A stretch of 9,913 nucleotides of DNA. Origin: CAYTZO01 sp964442525 (GTDB taxonomy: Bacteria > Patescibacteriota > Microgenomatia > UBA10105 > UBA927). The position numbers and the translations under genes were made by a program. The notes under the pieces are model-generated. The model made no database searches. It worked only from the letters and a program-made list of their open reading frames with translations, and was not told where the DNA came from. The DNA lies in NCBI GenBank assembly GCA_964442525.1, contig CAYTZO010000032.1, positions 1-9,913 on the forward strand. Direction: 5' to 3'. Shown in pieces: positions 6,119 through 9,913 of this stretch. The first letter of the stretch is position 1. Each line of letters opens with the position of its first letter.

Positions 6119-6798
6119 CGGACTGGTTTTGCAATCACCAGAAGTCTCCTCCATGTCGTACCGGGAGGATCACAGGTCTGGAGGATGAGCGTCTCGGAGC
6201 CAAAATCCCTGTAGATCCATGATGTGTCATCCGGCTCCGCAATAACTTTTTGAACAACCTCATACTCATATTTTTTGTCTAAAAAAAATACCGTAATGCG
6301 ATCACCGTTTTCGAGCTTGCGGAGAAGATAAAAAACTGCATTATACCGGCTGAAGTTGAGGGGGCTGTCCGTAGAATGGGCAAAGAGAAAAATATTTTTC
6401 CCCTGGCCCGGGAAGTAGGTCCCGCGGGCGTGGGCGACGCCTTTGGTAAGAGCGCGTTGGTACTCCGTTTCATCCTGGGTGCTTACGTTGGGAATGATAT
6501 CGGCGCGGGCGTTAATTTTTGGGACAAATACGGAAAAATAACTGGACAGGCCCAGCTGACGGGCCTCATTTTGGACGGCAATGGTATCGAAGGAAAGCCC
6601 TGTTTTCGTTGTCTCCTGAGCCAGGGGCTGTTGGTCGTACTTTGACAGAACGTAGCGCAGTTCAGCCAGGGCAATAGGGGTAAAGAGGAAGATAATCGTC
6701 GCCAGAGAAAGAGTAAGGAGCGCCAGTCCGGCTAGTCGGCCAAGTCTGGGGAGAATCGGGGGGTGGTACTGGTAGATGGTGCCGGAAGCGGCAATCAT
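6115..6798 (-). CDS. Sortase family transpeptidase
   Basis: The product has 227 residues from the ATG at 6798. A single N-terminal hydrophobic segment (about 22-45) anchors it in the membrane, followed by an extracytoplasmic sortase beta-barrel. Catalytic residues are visible: His141 in LFAHSTDS, Cys209 in ILQTCDPPG and the following Arg217 or Arg218 in TTWRRLL. Sortases cleave LPxTG-type signals and join the protein to cell-wall peptidoglycan or to another subunit. The gene immediately upstream encodes an LPKTG protein, the obvious substrate. ATG 6798 overlaps the stop of that gene as ATGA, favouring this start over an in-frame ATG at 6825. The stop shares three bases with the convergent coiled-coil gene. 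The sortase class cannot be assigned with confidence from sequence alone. Confidence 0.93.
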   Translation of the reverse strand: MIAASGTIYQYHPPILPRLGRLAGLALLTLSLATIIFLFTPIALAELRYVLSKYDQQPLAQETTKTGLSFDTIAVQNEARQLGLSSYFSVFVPKINARADIIPNVSTQDETEYQRALTKGVAHARGTYFPGQGKNIFLFAHSTDSPLNFSRYNAVFYLLRKLENGDRITVFFLDKKYEYEVVQKVIAEPDDTSWIYRDFGSETLILQTCDPPGTTWRRLLVIAKPVR

Positions 6799-7394
6799 GA
6801 GCGAAACTTTTTCAGAAGAAGCCATCCGACGACTTCTCCAACTGCGGCGACGCCGAATACCGCCTCTGTCGGGAATCCGGTTTTCGGGAGCGTCTTAGGC
6901 GCTTCAGCGCCAAGGACCTGCGGAGGAGTAGGGGTAGGAGTAGGAGCCGGCGTTCCCGTAGGAGTCGGAGTAGCGGTCGGTCCTGGGGTCGGCGTGGGAG
7001 TGGGCGTGGGAGTAGGAGTCGGTGTTGGAGTTGGCGTCGCGGTAGGCGTGGGAGTGGGGAGGGGCTGTTGTTCTTGTGTCTTTCCGCAGTTTTTTCTCCT
7101 TCCGAGGTTAAACCACTGCGTTGTTTTTCCGTCTGCGCTCGTACACTTCAGCTCATCCAGACAACCCTCACTCACCGTCACGCACTTTGCATCAGGAAAT
7201 TTATTTTTATCCCTTCGGCTGTTGTCTTCCGGAGCCCGACAGAGCCTGCCGATGGCACAATCATCCCATGGGTTACGTTTTTTTGCGGCAAAGCTGAGAA
7301 ATGAGCCGTTATGACTAAAGACCCAGAGTCCGACAAAAAGTGACGTGGCAAGAAACAAAAGAATCGCCCGAATAAATAAGCGGTGCGTTTTCAT
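6795..7394 (-). CDS. LPxTG-anchored, Cys-rich surface protein with Pro-Thr stalk
   Basis: The product has 199 residues. An N-terminal hydrophobic segment (about 6-26) acts as signal peptide or anchor. A small extracellular domain (about 40-105) contains six cysteines (46, 52, 71, 78, 84, 103), enough for three disulphides. A Pro-Thr stalk covers residues 113-158, followed by LPKTG (169-173), a hydrophobic helix and the basic tail KKFRS. This is the standard architecture of a sortase substrate, and the sortase gene follows with a 4-base overlap. The Cys-rich head could bind a ligand or partner surface, but I recognise no domain in it. The start ATG lies 38 bases after the stop of the upstream small gene, and no clear promoter or ribosome binding site is visible in that gap. 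Confidence 0.9.
   Translation of the reverse strand: MKTHRLFIRAILLFLATSLFVGLWVFSHNGSFLSFAAKKRNPWDDCAIGRLCRAPEDNSRRDKNKFPDAKCVTVSEGCLDELKCTSADGKTTQWFNLGRRKNCGKTQEQQPLPTPTPTATPTPTPTPTPTPTPTPTPGPTATPTPTGTPAPTPTPTPPQVLGAEAPKTLPKTGFPTEAVFGVAAVGEVVGWLLLKKFRS
6921..7058 (-). repeat. Low-complexity Pro-Thr coding repeat
   Basis: Degenerate 6-base units encode alternating Pro-Thr with occasional Ala and Gly (residues 113-158 of the LPKTG protein). The tract forms an extended, possibly glycosylated stalk that holds the Cys-rich head away from the wall. The units vary at third positions. Tracts of this kind are prone to slippage and to misassembly, so the length seen may not be exact. Confidence 0.9.
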
Positions 7395-7432
7395 GACATC
7401 GGGCAGAAGTAAACCTACAATAAAGGAATGGC

Positions 7433-7816
7433 TTACTCGTTGTCAATAGGCTTTCCTTTGCCGATCCACGTGAGGGGGATATCCTGTTTGACTGCCTGGT
7501 CTGCAAGCTTTGCTGCGGCGTCATACTGACCTTCATGAATGAGCTCAATCACGTTTTTTTGTGCTTCCTTGACGATGCGTTCCTCATAATCACGCATAAG
7601 CGGGGCGACGATCGGGGAGAGAGCAGGGAAGCCGTCGTCGAGTTGAGGAATGGCTTTAAAGAGCTCTTCAAAGCTCATTCCGGGCTTGAGGAGCTCAAGG
7701 ACGCGGGAGGAAATCGCCTGGCTTTCTTCCTCGGTCATCGTGCCGTCGGCCAGCCGGGCCTTAATCAGTTCAACAATCTTGAGCTCTATTTGCCCACGCA
7801 GATCATCTGGGGTCAT
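7433..7816 (-). CDS. Small alpha-helical protein of unknown function (127 aa)
   Basis: The product begins MTPDDLRGQIELKIVELIKA and is predicted to be almost entirely helical, acidic and soluble. The ATGs or alternative starts further upstream (to 7918) would read through the promoter and start of the divergent peptidase gene, so the ATG at 7816 is preferred. Visible landmarks are LKPGMSFEELFKAIPQLDD (about 43-61) and a C-terminal helix pair (IVKEAQKNVIELIHEGQYDAA, about 81-101) that resembles a single TPR-like hairpin. From memory, similar small proteins occur in candidate-phylum genomes, but I know no function. It is the first gene of the LPKTG-sortase operon by position (38-base gap), so it may act in the same process, or be unrelated. 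Confidence 0.75.
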   Translation of the reverse strand: MTPDDLRGQIELKIVELIKARLADGTMTEEESQAISSRVLELLKPGMSFEELFKAIPQLDDGFPALSPIVAPLMRDYEERIVKEAQKNVIELIHEGQYDAAAKLADQAVKQDIPLTWIGKGKPIDNE

Positions 7817-7823
7817 AAAATTA

Positions 7824-7832
7824 TGGTACAAT
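7824..7832 (+). promoter_or_regulatory. Extended -10 promoter of the M16 peptidase operon
   Basis: TGG (7824-7826) followed directly by TACAAT (7827-7832, five of six consensus bases) forms an extended -10 element. Nine bases then lead to the GTG start at 7842. No good -35 box sits 17 bases upstream, as expected for an extended -10 promoter. The spacing predicts a nearly leaderless message and supports GTG 7842 as the start. Confidence 0.55.
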
Positions 7833-7833
7833 A
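7828..7833 (-). promoter_or_regulatory. Possible -10 element for the divergent small gene
   Basis: On the minus strand TATTGT (7833-7828, four of six consensus bases) ends 11 bases before the ATG at 7816. It overlaps the plus-strand TACAAT almost completely, so one AT-rich core could serve both directions. The -35 position (TGGTTT) is weak. Confidence 0.3.
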
Positions 7834-7841
7834 AAGTTCTT

Positions 7842-9128
7842 GTGAAAGACAAACCATACCAAAAAACCGTTCTTCCCAATGGCACGCGGCTCATTCTCGT
7901 TCCCATGGAGGGGGTCAATAGCGTCGCGACGGCCGTGATGGTCGCTGTCGGCAGCCGCTACGAAACGACAAAGATCAACGGCATCAGCCACTTCCTCGAA
8001 CACATGGTGTTTAAAGGAACGGAAAAGTACCCGACGACCGATGATGTAAATGTCATTGAGCGCATCGGCGGGCTCCAAAATGCTTATACAGACATCGACG
8101 TTACCAGTTACCACAACAAAGTTCTTAGCACTGACTGGCCATTAGCGCTAGAGATAAACAAGGAGCTTGCCATAAAGCCTTTACTCGAGCAAAAACACGT
8201 CGACCGTGAACGAAGCGTGATTCTTGAGGAAATGAAACGCTATGAGGATGAACCCGCGAGCAAGGTTTCCGAGGTTTTTCACCACATGATGTATCCCTCG
8301 ACTTCACTCGGGATGCGGATTATCGGGGAGGAAAAAAGCTTAAAACGGGTAGCGAGTATCGAACTTCGAGAATACCGAGAGTCTTGGTATAGCCCGGACC
8401 GCATTGTGGTTGTCCTTGCGGGCCGAATTGCAGGACAAGAAAAAAAGATTAAAGAAAAAGTATTGCATTGGTTTGCCAGCCTCAACGGCGGGTCCGCCGA
8501 AGAGGCGCAGCGCGTAGTCGATCATCAAAACGAGCCCCGCGTGGAGGCTGTGACCAAACGCGAGGCCCAGCAGGCGCACCTCATGCTGGGACTTCGGACG
8601 TTTAGGAGAGAGTCCGATGACCGCTTTGCCTGGCAGGTGTTTAATCTCCTTATGGGCGTTTCATTTACGTCGCGGCTGTTTCGTGAGATCCGCGAGAAGA
8701 AAGGGCTTTGTTATCACATCCGCTCCGGTCAGGACAGTTGGCAGGACGTGGGGTACTGGAGTATTTACGCGGGTGTGGCGACGGAAAAAGTGCACGAGAC
8801 CGTCCGGGCGATCATCCATGAACTTACCAAGGTTGTTGAGAAGGGAGTCACAAACGACGAGGTTATGGTTTCCAAAAAACGGATTGAGACGATCATGGCC
8901 TTCCAGAGCGAAAATCCGGAGTTTATGGGCGAATATTATGCCAAGCAGGAGCTTTACCATCAGCCGATTCTCACGACCGATGAGTACCTCAAAAAAATCG
9001 AGGCCGTCACCAAAGACGACGTTAATCGTTTGGTGAAAAAATATTTTGTTACGAAGAACCTTAACCTTGCTCTGGTTTGGAATAAGCCGGAAGACGAGAA
9101 GCTTTTTCCCCTCTTGCAACTGCCGTAA
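7842..9128 (+). CDS. M16 family zinc metallopeptidase (processing-peptidase type)
   Basis: From GTG 7842 the product has 428 residues, a normal single M16 subunit of two homologous halves. The N-terminal half opens with KTVLPNGTRLILVPMEG and carries the inverted zinc motif HFLEH (50-54, HxxEH). The distal Glu ligand is in VILEEMKRYEDEP (E129 or E130). The C-terminal half holds the family segment SRLFREIREKKGLCYHI. No signal peptide is visible, so it is probably cytosolic, degrading peptides as a dimer. An upstream in-frame extension to 7650 is discounted because it runs antisense through the small helical gene; an extended -10 promoter sits just before the GTG. Residues STSLGM after YP replace the usual DHPLG-type stretch and coincide with a repeat-like DNA motif. 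Two small genes follow in an operon. Confidence 0.95.
   Translation: MKDKPYQKTVLPNGTRLILVPMEGVNSVATAVMVAVGSRYETTKINGISHFLEHMVFKGTEKYPTTDDVNVIERIGGLQNAYTDIDVTSYHNKVLSTDWPLALEINKELAIKPLLEQKHVDRERSVILEEMKRYEDEPASKVSEVFHHMMYPSTSLGMRIIGEEKSLKRVASIELREYRESWYSPDRIVVVLAGRIAGQEKKIKEKVLHWFASLNGGSAEEAQRVVDHQNEPRVEAVTKREAQQAHLMLGLRTFRRESDDRFAWQVFNLLMGVSFTSRLFREIREKKGLCYHIRSGQDSWQDVGYWSIYAGVATEKVHETVRAIIHELTKVVEKGVTNDEVMVSKKRIETIMAFQSENPEFMGEYYAKQELYHQPILTTDEYLKKIEAVTKDDVNRLVKKYFVTKNLNLALVWNKPEDEKLFPLLQLP
8293..8314 (+). repeat. Repeat-like motif inside the M16 gene
   Basis: A 22-base stretch runs from ATCCC (8293-8297) to GGGAT (8310-8314), with CTCGACTTCACTCG in between. From memory it differs by one base from a short interspersed motif seen in many bacterial genomes. 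It encodes STSLGM at a position where M16 enzymes usually have a DHPLG-type sequence of the same length. It therefore looks like a substitution rather than an insertion, or a coincidence. Confidence 0.3.
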
Positions 9129-9149
9129 TTTTTTGGTAGGAATTGGGCC

Positions 9150-9458
9150 ATGTTACTTAAGGGCATTGAGGCCCGTTCGCTTACAGAAGACGTGACCGGG
9201 CTTTTTACCTGCCGTTCGCCTTCTGTAAAGACCGTGGGAAAGCCCCAGCTGCGACAGGTAGAACCGGAGTCCAGCCGGCAGGCGGCGACACTTGTATTTG
9301 CTGACGGGAATGCACGAGAGAAACAAATGCATGAACTCGTCAATACTTTTGCAACGGAAGATCGGGTTTTGGTTCGACTCGACGGCCACGATCTCCCTAT
9401 TACTGCCTTTCGGCCGATAAACGAGAGGGAGCTTATTATCATTGTGGAGGAACCATGA
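9150..9458 (+). CDS. Protein of unknown function (102 aa), second gene of the M16 operon
   Basis: I do not recognise this protein. It is 102 residues, soluble, of mixed alpha/beta character, and starts MLLKGIEARSLTEDVTGLF. The C-terminal part alternates hydrophobic and charged residues (EDRVLVRLDGHDLPI, then ERELIIIVEEP), which suggests beta strands. No catalytic motif or membrane segment is visible. It begins 21 bases after the peptidase stop, with a GGTAGGA stretch about eight bases before the ATG as a plausible ribosome binding site. It overlaps the next gene by ATGA, so the three genes are almost certainly co-transcribed. A role linked to the peptidase is possible but not shown. Confidence 0.75.
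   Translation: MLLKGIEARSLTEDVTGLFTCRSPSVKTVGKPQLRQVEPESSRQAATLVFADGNAREKQMHELVNTFATEDRVLVRLDGHDLPITAFRPINERELIIIVEEP
9446..9450 (+). promoter_or_regulatory. Strong Shine-Dalgarno site for the last gene
   Basis: GGAGG lies four bases before the ATG at 9455. It is the clearest ribosome binding site in the window and serves an internal operon gene, in contrast to the first genes of transcription units, which have none. It also shows that the organism keeps conventional Shine-Dalgarno initiation. Confidence 0.8.
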
Positions 9459-9913
9459 ATATAAGTGAGTCAGATCAAGCATTTTTGGCCCGGCATAATT
9501 TTGATGCGGACGTGCCATTTAGTGATTCCTCAGATTCGGTGTTGGAAGAAGCCAGGCTCAAACATATTCGGATGAAGGCATTCCTTGAGGATCAATACCT
9601 CAGGGGATTTACCACAATGGAAATGCAGAAAACCACCGGCCTGGGTCAGATGATTTGTTATCTTTTTCTTCGAAAATGTCTTAAAGACAACGGGGTAGAG
9701 GTAGCCAATACAAGCAAAGACGGGAAAATTACGCGGTGGAAATCTCTTTTGGAGCCGCCCGATGCAACAAAAGAGGGTTTGCTTGAAGAAAAAAAACTTG
9801 AACAGGAAGTACGTGATGAGCTGGGAAAACAAGCAAGAGCGGATTTTTTTTGGACTCTGACGCGTGGGAAAAAGAAGCGGAGGCAACACACACATGCCGT
9901 CAGACACTTCTAA
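9455..9913 (+). CDS. Protein of unknown function (152 aa), third gene of the M16 operon
   Basis: I do not recognise this protein. It is soluble, highly charged and mostly helical. The central part (about residues 45-85: LEDQYLRGFTTMEMQKTTGL followed by a helix) could form a helix-turn-helix-like fold, and the C-terminus is strongly basic (RGKKKRRQ and His residues). A nucleic-acid-binding role is a weak inference from those two features. The start is well supported by GGAGG four bases upstream and by the ATGA overlap with the preceding gene. The TAA stop is the last three bases of the window, so the gene is complete, and nothing can be said about what follows. Confidence 0.8.
   Translation: MNISESDQAFLARHNFDADVPFSDSSDSVLEEARLKHIRMKAFLEDQYLRGFTTMEMQKTTGLGQMICYLFLRKCLKDNGVEVANTSKDGKITRWKSLLEPPDATKEGLLEEKKLEQEVRDELGKQARADFFWTLTRGKKKRRQHTHAVRHF

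Noticed and set aside
6799..6825. Longer sortase start at the ATG at 6825
   Set aside because: It would overlap the LPKTG gene by 31 bases. The ATG at 6798 gives the common ATGA stop-start overlap and keeps the membrane anchor.
6763..7314. Plus-strand frame with long Val-Gly repeats
   Set aside because: It is the antisense reading of the Pro-Thr stalk in the LPKTG protein.
7650..7841. Extension of the M16 peptidase frame upstream to an ATG at 7650
   Set aside because: The extra 64 residues are Ser/Arg-rich, lie antisense to the small helical gene, and have no family similarity. The GTG at 7842 has a promoter just before it.
7817..7918. Extension of the small helical gene to an upstream start at 7918
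   Set aside because: The extension is antisense to the start of the peptidase gene, and the ATG at 7816 gives a clean N-terminus.

Overview
The window looks like a compact bacterial chromosome segment with about 50% GC. It encodes eleven protein genes and no RNA genes. Intergenic gaps are tiny: neighbouring genes overlap or lie 5 to 70 bases apart. The standard genetic code is used, with TGA among the stops. The best guess is a member of the Patescibacteria (Candidate Phyla Radiation), perhaps Microgenomates-like. That guess rests on the packing, a sortase beside an LPxTG protein with a Pro-Thr stalk, a small M50-type membrane protease, small proteins of unknown function, and short palindromic repeats inserted in frame in coding sequence. 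It is an inference from gene content, not a measured placement.

Layout. Positions 17-355 (+) hold a small unknown ORF that converges on a minus-strand operon at 320-2835. That operon encodes a soluble protein with PRC-barrel, MgtE_N and CBS domains, followed by an NRAMP-superfamily transporter that lacks the canonical metal-site motifs. Together they suggest a regulated Mg2+ uptake system in which an MgtE-like sensor is a separate protein paired with an unrelated transporter fold. Divergent from it is lepA (2903-5041, +), encoding elongation factor 4. It is about 110 residues longer than the usual product, and the excess falls in four in-frame insertions, three of them clear inverted repeats. 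Next come a convergent M50-like membrane metalloprotease (5049-5816, -) with its own small palindrome, and a divergent 86-residue coiled-coil protein (5858-6118, +).

A second minus-strand operon (6115-7816) encodes a small helical unknown protein, a Cys-rich LPKTG surface protein with a Pro-Thr stalk, and a sortase that overlaps the LPKTG gene by ATGA. Divergent from it is a plus-strand operon (7842-9913): an M16 zinc peptidase and two small unknown proteins. The last gene has a strong GGAGG site, and its stop codon is the final three bases of the window.

The two most notable signals are these. First, palindromic elements are inserted without breaking the frame, most strikingly in lepA. Second, -10-like hexamers lie only 6 to 9 bases before the start codons of five transcription units, which predicts leaderless or nearly leaderless mRNAs; downstream genes instead use Shine-Dalgarno sites or stop-start overlaps.
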